DNA of 64,000 nucleotides from an uncultured Lachnospiraceae bacterium (GTDB lineage: Bacteria > Bacillota > Clostridia > Lachnospirales > Lachnospiraceae): positions 1 to 64,000 of the forward strand of contig CAJTKA010000019.1 in NCBI GenBank assembly GCA_910576815.1. Direction: 5' to 3'. The position numbers and the translations under genes are program-made. This document shows positions 34,257-43,712 of this stretch, in pieces (position 1 is the stretch's first letter; each line of letters starts with the position of its first letter). The notes under the pieces are model-generated. The model saw only the letters and a program-made list of their open reading frames with translations. It searched no databases and was not told the origin of the DNA.

Positions 34257-35021
34257 CTAGAAGCCCATTTCCATCAACCACCCGTTCAGTGCCCTCTCCC
34301 GGTCGCGCAGTTTCGTCTTATCATAAGTTTCCAGTCTGTATTCGCCCTGAATATTCCCGTCAACGATATAGAGAATCCTCGTGCACTTCGCCGCGACTTT
34401 CACATCATGCGTGACCAGCATAATGGTCGTACCTTCGGCATTCAATTTCGCAAGTTCCTCCATCACCTCATCCGAGGAAGCGCGGTTGAGCGCACCCGTC
34501 GGCTCGTCGGCAAAGATCATCTTCGGTTTATTGATCATGCTTCTGCAAATGCAGGCGCGCTGTAACTGTCCGCCCGAAACCTCGTTAATATCATTATCGG
34601 CGATGTCGATGATCCCCAGCTTACGCATCAGTGCATGACCGCGTTCTGTCGTCTCTTTCCGTGACTCTTTGATCTTATCAGACTGGCACGCGGGAAGGAG
34701 GATATTGTCGAGGACCGAAAGGTTTTTCAGCATATACATTTGCTGGAAGATGAATCCCATTTCATCCAGACGAAGTTCCGCCAGTTCCTTCTGCGACAGC
34801 TTGGACACGCTTTTCCCGCAGAATTTCACCTCGCCCGCCGTGATGCCGTCCATTCCCGAAACGGCGTACAGAAGCGTCGATTTTCCCGAGCCGGACGGTC
34901 CCATGACCGCCACCATCTCGCCCTCGTCAATACTGAAATTTACATTCTTAAGTACGTTATTTTGCCGCTTATTTACCACATATGTCTTGCATAAATCCTT
35001 AACCTCTAATATATTTGTCAT
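34257..35021 (-). CDS. ABC transporter ATPase, BceA/MacB type
   Basis: 254 residues. Walker A MGPSGSGKSTLL, Q-loop FIFQQMYMLKNL, signature VSGGQLQRACICRS, Walker B MIFADEPTGALN and H-loop LVTHD. It powers a FtsX-type permease, a class that removes or protects targets of bacitracin-like peptides. Start MTNILEVKDL at 35021. It lies between the permease and the regulator. Because the permease gene is badly deleted, this ATPase has no intact partner in the window. Confidence 0.93.
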   Translation of the reverse strand: MTNILEVKDLCKTYVVNKRQNNVLKNVNFSIDEGEMVAVMGPSGSGKSTLLYAVSGMDGITAGEVKFCGKSVSKLSQKELAELRLDEMGFIFQQMYMLKNLSVLDNILLPACQSDKIKESRKETTERGHALMRKLGIIDIADNDINEVSGGQLQRACICRSMINKPKMIFADEPTGALNRASSDEVMEELAKLNAEGTTIMLVTHDVKVAAKCTRILYIVDGNIQGEYRLETYDKTKLRDRERALNGWLMEMGF

Positions 35022-35050
35022 GATGATTCTCCTTTTCATTTTAATCTATT

Positions 35051-36780
35051 TTACTCATTATTGGAAATCTGCGAAGCCGAAATCTTCCTAAGCCCCTGCG
35101 CCGACACAAACGCCGCCGCTGCCGTCACCGCCAGCACGATCAGCGGGTACATCAGATAGACCTCCGCTGCACATATCTCATATTCAATACTGTAGGCTCC
35201 CATCATCCTGAAAATCGGTGTAATAATCAGCGTTGATAACGGCATCGAACTCACAGCCCCCACAAGCACCGACACAAGCAGAACCGTGCCGATACGCATC
35301 GTCTGCCACAGTGTGAGCGGCGTATTTTGAAAGCCAATTGCCTTAAGCAGTGCAATTTCACCTTTTTCTCTGGTAATAAAACTCTTTACCATCAGTATTG
35401 CCACCAGCGCGTTGATGCCAAGAACGATAGCAAGGATCAGCGCCTTAATATTGGCAAGCTGCTCGGCAACATTGCCTATCATATAACCGATATACTCACC
35501 GGGTGTATAGATTGTCGCATCGGGATAAAGATCTTCCAGCAGCGCCTTTCTTTCGGCAAGCGCGGCACTGTCAAGATCATCCTTATAATTCACCTGCATA
35601 CCGAAGCTTCCGGCTGCATAGTCGTAATCAAGCTCCGCATCCTGATAAAACCGCACACCCTCGCCCATATTATTCATACTCTGATGGATCGCCGTGATCG
35701 TATATGTTTTGGTATCCTCACCGACCTTGATCTCTACGTCGTCGCCAATCCCTACGTCAATCTGCTCCGCCGTCAGATACGTCAGCGCAACCTCATACGG
35801 GTTCTGCGGCGGCGTCCCTTCCAGATAGGCATATTCATCTGTTGTCACACCGCCCAAGCCCTGGAACGACAACGAATTGGTGCGCTTATCGCCCTTTCTG
35901 ATATTGGTACGGAACATGATCTCCTGAAAAACATCGACCTCTATGCCGTGTTCGTCAAACATTTCTCGCACTTCTTCAAACTTCTGTTCTACCTTTTTCT
36001 TATTATCCTCGCTTGGGTTAAACAGCAGTTCCTGCGAAATGATATGATCGCTTTCAACCATATTGAAGGTCGTAATCAGCCTGTCGGAGCGCAGGGTGTT
36101 GATGGTATTTACCGGGATAATGACCAAAAGCGTCCCCAAGATAAAAATCAGTATCATCGAAACATAGCTCTTGATCCCGCTGAAAATATCGTTTAATGCC
36201 ATAAAAGGCACGGCAGGCAGATGCGACTTTCCAAGCTGCAAAAATCCTTTTTTGTGATAGCGTTCTCCTGTTTCTCCGCTGTGGATCGCATCAATGGGCG
36301 AAAACTTCTTTATCCTGCGCGTGCAGAAATAGCTGAAAAATACGACTGCCGCTCCCGCCAATGCCGCTGCACCGATATTGATCAGAAAATGATCCCCACC
36401 GGAAACCACGATCTTTTGAGACACACTGCCAATCATCATCTGACTAAAGGGGAAGCTCAGCCCAAGTCCGATCAGCGTACCAACCAGCGCAATGGCAAAA
36501 TATTTCGCGGCTCGATCTGAATTAGCCGCGAAACCGTGTAGTCGTATTCATTTTCCTTCGCAAACGTTTGAAACCGTTCCACATCATCTTCGTTTGTGGA
36601 TGCAAACCAATGATCCGGCGCATTTGCCTTTTCAAAAAAATTGTCCAGCGCGTTGCTGACCGTGATCAGATTGTTCGCGCTGCTTGCGATGAACGTTGCC
36701 GCCAGGATCACAAAGATCAGCAGGATGGTGTTCATCGTCTTCTTACGTTTTAAGTCTTTTTTCAAAATTCGTAAGTACAT
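35051..36780 (-). pseudogene. BceB/FtsX-type ABC permease, internally deleted
   Basis: The 5' part (MYLRILKKDLKRKKTMNTIL, one membrane helix) reads from 36780 to a stop at 36472. The rest continues in another frame (FAIALVGTLIGLGLSFPF, then through to 35051). Bce-type permeases have about 650-800 residues with a large extracellular loop between helices. Here about 100 residues join directly to a later helix, so much of the first periplasmic loop and following helices is missing and the frame is shifted near 36510. The C-terminal 460 residues still hold FtsX helices. Repeat copy B lies just upstream. Confidence 0.75.
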
Positions 36781-36816
36781 TACCTCCTCCATTCTGAAGC
36801 GTTCTTTTCTGAGGAA

Positions 36817-36918
36817 CGCGAGCAGAATATCAAATTCTGCTCTGCGATCAAGGAGTTTGTGACGATTCGGCACAAACTCCAGATTGAAAAATCAGCACAT
36901 CAGTGTGATTTTTCAATC
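36817..36918 (-). repeat. Three-hairpin repeat, copy B (upstream of the Bce-type permease)
   Basis: In gene direction the stems are 36918-36882 (identical to copy A, including loop), 36880-36852 (GGAGTTTGTG/CACAAACTCC) and 36842-36820 (GAGCAGAAT/ATTCTGCTC). Relative to copy A the second and third stems differ by paired changes that keep base pairing. It ends 37 bp before the permease ATG. Confidence 0.8.
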
Positions 36919-36972
36919 TTTCGCCTCTCTTTATTGTGATCCCATTATAAAATACCAATTATGAACTAATCC

Positions 36973-38274
36973 TTAACTGCGAAAAAATCGCATTTCGCAA
37001 AAACTTCCGCCCTCCTCCCGGTTCCCGAAGCGCACTTTGCCGCCGTGTGCAAGCACGATTTTTTTTACGATTTCCAACCCGCGGATCTTTGGATTCGCAT
37101 CGTTTTTCTTGTTATCCCGCAATCGACGCAGGATTTCCTCGGAGAAGCCCGCGCCGTTATCTTCAAAACAAATCACAAATCTGTCGCAATTTCTAAATAG
37201 TTTTATAAATCGCCGCCGTTCTTCCTGCATTTTAATTCGAATCTCTACAACCTCACTTTGTCCGCCGTGCTTGATACTGTTTAGGATCAAATTGCGGAAA
37301 GCGCGCTGCAGAAGCGGCTCGTCAGCCCGCAGCATGATCTGTTCCGCCTGCGCATCGATCTCCACCTCAATCTCTAAGTTTCCGTCTGCATCATCATTCA
37401 AAAAAGCCGCCGCCACACTCCTGAGCGCCTGCGCGGGGCGTATCTTCTCCATCCGCAAAGGCTGCATGGAATATTCTAACTGCGAGGTAAGGTTTAGGTC
37501 CGCAATCAGTTCCTTCATCACCATGCTCTGATGCAGGATCACTGCCGCCTGCTGCCTTGCTTCCTCCGAAAGTTCCCCGTTCTGCTCCAGGGTATCGGCA
37601 TATCCCATCACCATGGACAGCGGTGTGCGGATATCATGAGAGATGCCCGCGATCCACTCGATTCTCGCCTGCTCCCTGTTTCTCATAAACCGTCTGGTAA
37701 AAAACGCCGCCAGCAGCACGATCCACGCAATATTGATCAGGAAATAATAGAATCCGACCTGTTTCAAATATTCCATCCATGAGATAGAAAATTCTACAGG
37801 ATACTTCCACACCGTATCCTTCTCCATCCCCACCACCATGATCTCGTCGTCCCAAATTCGCAGCCACACGGGATACCCATCCAGATACCAGCGGGTCATG
37901 CGCGCAATATCCACGCGGCTGTAGGTATCCGCAAGCTCAGCAGGTTTTCGATAACTCCACAGTTCCCGTCCTTCCGCGTCAAGCAGCATTGCCCACTGTT
38001 TATTCTCCGCAAGCCTCTGCGCCATCTCATCAGTAAGCACGTATTTTTCCTCCGTGGCAGAACCCACATCCTCTACAACAGCGAGTGCCTCCCTGACCTC
38101 TCCCCCGCCAAGGCTGCTAACATCCCTCTTTGTAAAAACAACCACGCTGATAATGAAAAAGACCAGATTCAGCGCAACGACCAACAAGGCAATGCCGACC
38201 GTCATAAAAAACCCATATTGAAACGTCCGCGCAACCTTCCCTGATCGATAAAAATGACTTTTCTCTCTTTTCAT
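36973..38274 (-). CDS. Sensor histidine kinase (lantibiotic-resistance type)
   Basis: 433 residues. Two membrane helices (about 25-48 and 175-195) enclose a 120-residue extracellular domain. H-box WIAGISHDIRTPLSMVMGYAD, N-box NLILNSIKHGG and G1 FEDNGAGFS are clear. The G2 glycine box is weak (KIRGLEIVKK instead of GLGLxIV), a feature of several peptide-antibiotic kinases. It overlaps the regulator stop by 4 bp. The pair is divergent from an immunity-type FEG transporter, the usual target of such systems. Confidence 0.9.
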   Translation of the reverse strand: MKREKSHFYRSGKVARTFQYGFFMTVGIALLVVALNLVFFIISVVVFTKRDVSSLGGGEVREALAVVEDVGSATEEKYVLTDEMAQRLAENKQWAMLLDAEGRELWSYRKPAELADTYSRVDIARMTRWYLDGYPVWLRIWDDEIMVVGMEKDTVWKYPVEFSISWMEYLKQVGFYYFLINIAWIVLLAAFFTRRFMRNREQARIEWIAGISHDIRTPLSMVMGYADTLEQNGELSEEARQQAAVILHQSMVMKELIADLNLTSQLEYSMQPLRMEKIRPAQALRSVAAAFLNDDADGNLEIEVEIDAQAEQIMLRADEPLLQRAFRNLILNSIKHGGQSEVVEIRIKMQEERRRFIKLFRNCDRFVICFEDNGAGFSEEILRRLRDNKKNDANPKIRGLEIVKKIVLAHGGKVRFGNREEGGSFCEMRFFRS

Positions 38275-39041
38275 ACCAATTTATACCCCAGTCCCCGCAC
38301 CGTCAAAAGGTGCCTGGGATGCGAGGGATCCTCCTCCAGCTTTTCCCGCAGTCTGCGGATATGAACGATCAACGTGTTCTCGTAGCCGTAATTTCCTTCC
38401 CGCCAAACGGCGTCGCAGAGCGCGTCAATGGTCACGATCCTCCCGCGGTTTTCTGACAATTTTTCTATAATGGCATATTCCTTGGCCGTAAGCGTAACTT
38501 CCACATCTTTGACCGCCGCATCGCTCTGCCGGCTGCCATTGTCGGCTGTCTCTCTGTCTGCACTGCCGCCTGTCACATGCTTTCTGCGCACCACGCCGCT
38601 GCCCAAGTCGATCAGGCAGTCTCCCAGATCGATCACCTTGTCTTCCTGTTTTTCCTCATGAATGCGGTAGACTCTTTTCAGCACCGCTGTCACCCGCAGG
38701 ATCAATTCTTCAGGCAAAAATGGCTTGGTGATATAATCGTCCGCCCCAAGTCCCAGCCCGCGCAGCCTGCTCTCGTCCTCATCGCGCGCAGAGAGAAAAA
38801 TCACCGGTGCCTCCGTCTCCCGATGCAGCCTGTCAAAGAGAGAAAAGCCGTCTCCGTCCGGCAGCATCACATCCAAGAGGATCAGGTGGGGCGCCTCCCT
38901 GCGGCAAACAGCCTCCGCTTCAAGGCAGCTTCCTGCGTAGAATACATTTTGAAATCCCGCTTTCGTCAGGAAACCGCCTACCATCCTACGCAGGGCAGGT
39001 TCGTCATCCACCAGTAAAATTTTGTGTTCGTATAAATCCAT
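38271..39041 (-). CDS. OmpR-family response regulator (lantibiotic-resistance type)
   Basis: 256 residues. The receiver has LLVDDEPALRR, phospho-acceptor LILLDVMLPDGDGF, FLSARDE and DDYITKPF. The winged helix has VTLTAKEYAIIEKLSENRG and TLIVHIRRLREKLEEDPSHP, ending GLGYKLV. Between the domains is an unusually long, charged linker of about 35 residues (GGSADRETADNGSRQSDAA). It is divergent from the FEG-type transporter, and an 11-bp-spaced direct repeat lies in the gap between them. Confidence 0.93.
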   Translation of the reverse strand: MDLYEHKILLVDDEPALRRMVGGFLTKAGFQNVFYAGSCLEAEAVCRREAPHLILLDVMLPDGDGFSLFDRLHRETEAPVIFLSARDEDESRLRGLGLGADDYITKPFLPEELILRVTAVLKRVYRIHEEKQEDKVIDLGDCLIDLGSGVVRRKHVTGGSADRETADNGSRQSDAAVKDVEVTLTAKEYAIIEKLSENRGRIVTIDALCDAVWREGNYGYENTLIVHIRRLREKLEEDPSHPRHLLTVRGLGYKLV

Positions 39042-39111
39042 GTCCGTTTTCTCCTATTCTGATATCAGTATATCCTTTCTGCTGTTTCATGGAAAGATTT
39101 TGGCGGCATTC

Positions 39112-39130
39112 TTAAGGTAATCGTAAGGCA
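39112..39130 (+). promoter_or_regulatory. Direct repeat, candidate regulator-binding site
   Basis: TTAAGGTAA (39112-39120) and GTAAGGCAA (39123-39131) repeat with an 11-bp period, one helical turn, as in OmpR-family operators. They lie between the regulator gene and the FEG transporter. A weak promoter (TTCATT..TATCCT, 39134-39165) follows, with a long spacer of the kind that needs activation. Confidence 0.45.
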
Positions 39131-39252
39131 AGCTTCATTTCCTCGTAATCCAAACCGCTTATCCTGTCTACAGAAAGGCGGACGAAAGCATCACAAATCC
39201 ACTGATGTGGCATCAAACGTCAACATAAAAATCTTTAAAAAGGAAGGTGTAA

Positions 39253-40179
39253 ATGCAAATGGCAGTGCAAAATCTTATTGAAACCCACAATCTCACCAAG
39301 CGCTACGGCAAAGCCTTAAGCGTCAACACCCTTAACATGAAGGTGCCGCCCGGCGCGGTCTACGGCTTCCTAGGACCAAACGGCGCAGGCAAGTCTACCA
39401 CCTTAAAGATGATCTTGGGGCTGGTAAGACCCTCCGCTGGGGCGATCACGCTCTTTGGTTCCCCCATGGACGAGAAAAACCGCATCCGCCTTCTTACGGA
39501 CACAGGCTCCCTGATTGAATCGCCCAGTTACTATGGGCACTTAAGCGGTGAGGAAAATCTGCATATCATCCAAACCTTAAAAGGCTGCACGAAATCAGAT
39601 GTAGACGAGGTTCTTAAAATCGTGCGCCTGACGGACGCGAAAAACAAACTTGTCGGCCACTATTCTCTCGGTATGAAACAGCGTCTGGGGCTGGCCGCAG
39701 CGCTTCTGGGCTTTCCGAAACTTCTGATTCTGGACGAACCCACAAACGGCCTTGATCCCGCAGGCATTCAGGAGATGCGCGAACTGATCTGCAGTCTCCC
39801 CTCGGAATACGGCATTACGGTGGTGGTATCCTCTCACCTTTTAAGTGAAATCGATCAAATGGCGGACCACGTGGGAATTATTCGCAGGGGAGAACTGGTC
39901 TACCAGAACACGCTGGAATCCCTGCACGCCCACGCAAAAGAACAGCTTGCGCTACGGGTCAGCAATATGACCATCGCGGCTGACCTGCTGCGGCAGGAAG
40001 GCATTGAAACGCAGCAGGAGGAAGGCTGGCTGTTACTGCCCATGCTGGAAGATGCCTTGGCTGCTAAGCTCATCCGAAACATCATGGAGCAGAATATCTC
40101 ACTGTACCGCGTGGAGCAAAGAGAAACCAGCCTGGAAGATATTTTCTTGACGCTGACGGGAAAGGAGAGCAGTTTATGA
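39253..40179 (+). CDS. Lantibiotic-immunity-type ABC transporter ATPase
   Basis: 308 residues. GFLGPNGAGKSTTLKMILG, Q-loop DTGSLIESPSYYGHLSGEENL, signature YSLGMKQRLGLAAALLG, Walker B LLILDEPTNGLDPAG and H-loop SSHLL. Sequence and length match the LanF/BcrA group, which expels antimicrobial peptides from the membrane with LanE and LanG permeases. GGAAGG precedes the ATG. The stop overlaps the next gene as ATGA. No lantibiotic precursor or LanM/LanB enzyme is in the window, so it probably gives resistance to peptides from other bacteria. Confidence 0.9.
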   Translation: MQMAVQNLIETHNLTKRYGKALSVNTLNMKVPPGAVYGFLGPNGAGKSTTLKMILGLVRPSAGAITLFGSPMDEKNRIRLLTDTGSLIESPSYYGHLSGEENLHIIQTLKGCTKSDVDEVLKIVRLTDAKNKLVGHYSLGMKQRLGLAAALLGFPKLLILDEPTNGLDPAGIQEMRELICSLPSEYGITVVVSSHLLSEIDQMADHVGIIRRGELVYQNTLESLHAHAKEQLALRVSNMTIAADLLRQEGIETQQEEGWLLLPMLEDALAAKLIRNIMEQNISLYRVEQRETSLEDIFLTLTGKESSL

Positions 40180-40928
40180 AAACCTTACAACTTGAATTTT
40201 ACAAGATCCGTCGAAGGAATGTTTGGCTTTCCATGTTCGCCATGCTTGGAATACAGCTTTTGTGGGGACTATGGGCAATGCGCAATCCGAAAGACTGGGA
40301 GCTGGCAAGCGGCTGGATGTCCCTGCTCTACTCACTGTCAGTTCTGGACGGCTTAATGATGCCCACCATCATGTCGCTGTTAGCTTCCCGCCTGGCCGAC
40401 ATTGAACACAAAGGCAATACCTACAAGCAATTGAAAACACTGCGGCCTGCTGCCTGCCTCTACCAGGCCAAGGCGCTCTGCGGCACGATCATCCTTATCG
40501 TGCTGCTGGCTTTACAAGCTGCCTTTTTTATCCTATACGGATATTGTCTGGGTTATGAGGGCAACCCTGACCTGCACCACTATTTGTTATCCTACGGACT
40601 AAAGTTTGCCAGCTGCCTGTCCCTGTTTTTATTGCAGCTCCTGCTCTCGATGCTCTTTGCCAACCAAATGATTTCTCTGGTCATCGGACTTGGCGGTTCC
40701 ATGATCGCGCTGCTTGTGATGTTTGTCGCACACTATTCCTTCCTGCCCTGGGGCGGCATTCTCAGCAGTACTCTGGTCGGGATGGACTGGGATAAAACGA
40801 GCCGGATCATCACTTATTTTTATCGTGAGTACTCTCCGATAGAAACGGCTGCCGTCGTTTGTATCTTTGTCTGGGTCGTCGTGTTCTATGCAGCCGGACA
40901 TTTCCTTTTTACGCGGCGGGAAGCGTAA
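40176..40928 (+). CDS. Lantibiotic-immunity ABC permease, LanE-like
   Basis: 250 residues with six predicted membrane helices and the family start MKTLQLEFYKIRRRNVW, followed by LMMPTIMSLLASRLADIEHKGNTYKQLKTL, the segment typical of MutE/EpiE permeases. It overlaps the ATPase gene by 4 bp, so the two form one complex. A 115-bp gap with its own ribosome site separates it from the second permease. Assignment to E rather than G is by order. Confidence 0.85.
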   Translation: MKTLQLEFYKIRRRNVWLSMFAMLGIQLLWGLWAMRNPKDWELASGWMSLLYSLSVLDGLMMPTIMSLLASRLADIEHKGNTYKQLKTLRPAACLYQAKALCGTIILIVLLALQAAFFILYGYCLGYEGNPDLHHYLLSYGLKFASCLSLFLLQLLLSMLFANQMISLVIGLGGSMIALLVMFVAHYSFLPWGGILSSTLVGMDWDKTSRIITYFYREYSPIETAAVVCIFVWVVVFYAAGHFLFTRREA

Positions 40929-41043
40929 AGACCATGATGTTTCTTCCATGTGATCAATAAGTAAATAACAGAAGTCACGACAGACACTTTTCACAAATAT
41001 TTTAATAAAGCCATGATTATATCATACGAGGAGGATCTCACAC

Positions 41044-41769
41044 ATGACTGCACTTCAAAAAACTATCTCTGCCGAACGCATCAAATTAAGACGGAGCCCC
41101 GTCTGGCTGGCCTTCTTTGGCCTGCCTCTGATCTCCGCCTTTTTCGGCACAAACAACTATCGCATGAATCAAGGCATCCTAAAAAGCGAATGGCTCAGTC
41201 TCTGGACACAGCACTCCCTGTTTCTTTGTTTCTTTTTCATGCCCGCCCTAATTGGAACTTACTGCTCCTATCTGTGGCGGCTGGAACATTCACGCAACAA
41301 CTGGAACAGTTTTCTGACCGCGCCCGTTTCGCATTTTGCCCTCTATTTCGGGAAACTTTTTCAAGGCGTCCTGATGACGATCCTTGGTAACGCCTGGGTT
41401 TTTCTCCTGTATTTCGTATGTGGAAAACTCTGCGGGCTAACCACCCCTGTTCCGAAGGCAGCCCTCTCCTGGTTTCTTTGCGGAACGCTCGGCGGCATCG
41501 TGGTCTGCTGTATCCAGCTTACGCTCTCCATGTGGATCCGCTCCTTTGCCATTCCCATCGGCATCGCTCTGGCGGGAGGTATCGGCGGGCTGCTCATCAC
41601 CAACAAGGGGCTGGGATGCTTCTATCCCTACTCGCTCTACCCAATCGGAATGCGCGCCAACAATCCCAATATGGAACTTCCCGCAGGGCAGTTTTTGTCG
41701 GGTTGCGTCGTCTACATCTTGATTTGCTGTGCCGTTTCCGTGTGGAAACTGAAACGCGGGGAGGGATAA
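41044..41769 (+). CDS. Lantibiotic-immunity ABC permease, LanG-like
   Basis: 241 residues, six predicted helices. The N-terminus ALQKTISAERIKLRRSPVWLAFF and the segment GTYCSYLWRLEHSRNNWNSFLTAP parallel the LanE-like protein, as expected for the pair. GAGGAGG lies 8-9 bp before the ATG. It completes the F-E-G set. Only 4 bp separate its stop from the stop of the convergent reductase gene, with no terminator between them. Confidence 0.85.
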   Translation: MTALQKTISAERIKLRRSPVWLAFFGLPLISAFFGTNNYRMNQGILKSEWLSLWTQHSLFLCFFFMPALIGTYCSYLWRLEHSRNNWNSFLTAPVSHFALYFGKLFQGVLMTILGNAWVFLLYFVCGKLCGLTTPVPKAALSWFLCGTLGGIVVCCIQLTLSMWIRSFAIPIGIALAGGIGGLLITNKGLGCFYPYSLYPIGMRANNPNMELPAGQFLSGCVVYILICCAVSVWKLKRGEG

Positions 41770-41773
41770 CCCC

Positions 41774-42691
41774 CTACAGCCCTTCCTTTCGAGCCTTCCT
41801 TGCCACCATCTCATACGTGGGGGTCGGTACGCCGTACTGCGCCCCCATCCGCACCACCTCATAGATCAGGCCATCTATTTCAGAGGGCTTGTCCGCATAG
41901 ACGTCCCGCTGCATAGAGGTGCTGGCTTCGGGATTCAGGCTGTCTAAGATCTGCAGATTAGTAGTAACGATATCCACGAGGAACGGCACTCCCATAGCCA
42001 CCGCCAGTGCGTCGATCTCCCGCATCAGCTTCACAAAGGTATCCCTAGGTTCTCCTATCTGCTGCACTGCCCCTGCGGAAACGTGATAGTAAAGGCCACA
42101 GGCCGCCATCGGCGACACATAGGCAAATTTCTGCAGGGCGTCCCGTCTAATGTTCTCGGACAGCACCCCGTCAATGCCGCTCTCCATTAAATCCTTCGCT
42201 ACCTCAAACAGGGCGGGCCGCATCTCCTCTGCCTTCTGCACACCGTACACGATGCGGAAGATATCGCCGCGCAGCAAAATCGTCCCCGGCTCCTTGATCT
42301 CCCCCGCAATATAGATACAGCCATCCGTCACCAAAATCTCAGGCAGCTGCTTCTGCATCCTGCCGCCTGTCCCATAAATATTAAGAATAGGAATGACAAT
42401 CGTGTCACTTTTTGCCACGCGTTTTATGAAAGGAATGGTATCCTCCAGAGAATACCCTTTCACGCACACAAAAATAATATCAGGCTGCTCGTTATAATGC
42501 TCCATATCCGTCGCCTTGATGGGGTGCACGGTGTAGTTTCCCTTCCCTGTGGTCTCCATCTTAAGGCCTTTTTCCTGCATCTTTTTTAGATGCGCGCCCC
42601 TTGCGATCAAAGTCACGTCTTTGCCTGCCTGTGTCATATAGGCGCCGATGCTGCCGCCTGTACCGCCTGCGCCGATTACAAGATATTTCAT
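41774..42691 (-). CDS. Ketopantoate reductase-family oxidoreductase (ApbA/PanE-like)
   Basis: 305 residues. The Rossmann dinucleotide site KYLVIGAGGTGGSIGAYM lies at the N-terminus, with VCVKGYSLEDTIPFI (conserved lysine) and SENIRRDALQKFAYVSPMAA and EIDALAVAMGV in the C-terminal helical domain. The family reduces 2-dehydropantoate with NADPH in pantothenate synthesis, but many members act on other 2-oxo acids. No other pantothenate gene is nearby, so the substrate is open. ATG 42691 is preferred because AAAGGA lies 10 bp upstream. Confidence 0.85.
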   Translation of the reverse strand: MKYLVIGAGGTGGSIGAYMTQAGKDVTLIARGAHLKKMQEKGLKMETTGKGNYTVHPIKATDMEHYNEQPDIIFVCVKGYSLEDTIPFIKRVAKSDTIVIPILNIYGTGGRMQKQLPEILVTDGCIYIAGEIKEPGTILLRGDIFRIVYGVQKAEEMRPALFEVAKDLMESGIDGVLSENIRRDALQKFAYVSPMAACGLYYHVSAGAVQQIGEPRDTFVKLMREIDALAVAMGVPFLVDIVTTNLQILDSLNPEASTSMQRDVYADKPSEIDGLIYEVVRMGAQYGVPTPTYEMVARKARKEGL

Positions 42692-42784
42692 ATTGTTCAT
42701 CCTTTCCCGTTTCATCCTTATAAGCATATTCTATAAAAATTTGGCCACAATCACAAGCAAAGAATTTCTTCCGCAAAACACCTC

Positions 42785-42813
42785 TTGACACATCCTGCTT
42801 TTAGGTCCATAAT
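42785..42813 (+). promoter_or_regulatory. Promoter of the Mrp-type antiporter operon
   Basis: TTGACA (42785-42790), a 17-bp spacer and CATAAT (42808-42813) lie 74 bp before the first gene. Confidence 0.75.
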
Positions 42814-42886
42814 AGCATCGTTGTATAGACTGCCTTTTTAATAGGAAGAAACTGTTCAAAGAATTACAGATGAGTGGGGTAAGTGG

Positions 42887-43348
42887 ATGTTTATACTGTT
42901 TTTTTTGGTCTGGGTTATCTTTAACGGTCAGTTGACCGCAGAAATTGCGGCCTTCGGCATAGTCATCGCAGGCGTTATGTATCTGTTTTTATGTAAATTT
43001 TTAGACTATAGTCCGAAATATGACCTTTTTCTTCTGAAAAAATCCCCTCTTTTGATCCAATATCTGTTTACTCTCGTGATCGAGATCGTCAAGGCAAATC
43101 TGGCTGTTTTTCGCCTGATTTACACGGCGGAGTATGAATTGGAGCCTGCCATCGTGCATTTTCAGACAGATCTGCATTCCACCTTTGCAAGGGTGCTTCT
43201 GGCAAACTCCATCACGCTGACGCCGGGCACCATCACCGTATCCCTAAAAGAAGACTACTTCACGGTACACTGCCTCGATAAAGAGCTTGCAGAGGGCATT
43301 TCCTCCTCTGTTTTTGTTCAATTACTCAGAAAAATCGAAGCGGACTGA
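42887..43348 (+). CDS. mrpE: Mrp-type Na+/H+ antiporter subunit E
   Basis: 153 residues. Two N-terminal helices are followed by VIEIVKANLAVFRLIY and the MrpE signature LLANSITLTPGTITVSL, then a cytoplasmic domain. It is a small accessory membrane subunit of the multi-subunit antiporter. It is the first gene of a ten-gene operon behind a good promoter. The Mrp order in Bacillus is A-G; here E, F and G lead, as in Mbh/Mbx-like and some clostridial clusters. Confidence 0.9.
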   Translation: MFILFFLVWVIFNGQLTAEIAAFGIVIAGVMYLFLCKFLDYSPKYDLFLLKKSPLLIQYLFTLVIEIVKANLAVFRLIYTAEYELEPAIVHFQTDLHSTFARVLLANSITLTPGTITVSLKEDYFTVHCLDKELAEGISSSVFVQLLRKIEAD

Positions 43349-43391
43349 AAAGCTGACGAATCACCACACCGATGTCCTTATGGAGGTACTC

Positions 43392-43712
43392 ATGGAACTA
43401 TATCACACACTTTACATTACGTTACTAGTGCTTTTTTCCTTCCTGATGCTCATCTGCCTGATCCGAGCCGTAAAAGGCCCGCAGGTAGCCGACCGCCTGA
43501 TGGCCGTCAACATGATGGGCACCATGGTCATGGTCATGATCTCAGTGCTGGCGCTCCTTCTGAACGAAGGTTATCTGGTGGATATTTGTCTGATCTACGC
43601 CATGATCAGCTTCCTTGCCGTAGTCGTCCTCTCCAAGGTCTACATCGGTATTTACGAAGAACGTGTACGAAAAAAGAATGCAGAGGAGGGCAGCTTACAT
43701 GACAGCCATTGA
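43392..43712 (+). CDS. mrpF: Mrp-type antiporter subunit F
   Basis: 106 residues, three helices, with the MrpF motif RAVKGPQVADRLMAVNMMGTM and YLVDICLIYAMISFLAVVVLSK. The start at 43392 has GGAGG 7 bp upstream; an earlier in-frame ATG lies inside mrpE. It overlaps mrpG by 14 bp. Confidence 0.9.
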   Translation: MELYHTLYITLLVLFSFLMLICLIRAVKGPQVADRLMAVNMMGTMVMVMISVLALLLNEGYLVDICLIYAMISFLAVVVLSKVYIGIYEERVRKKNAEEGSLHDSH

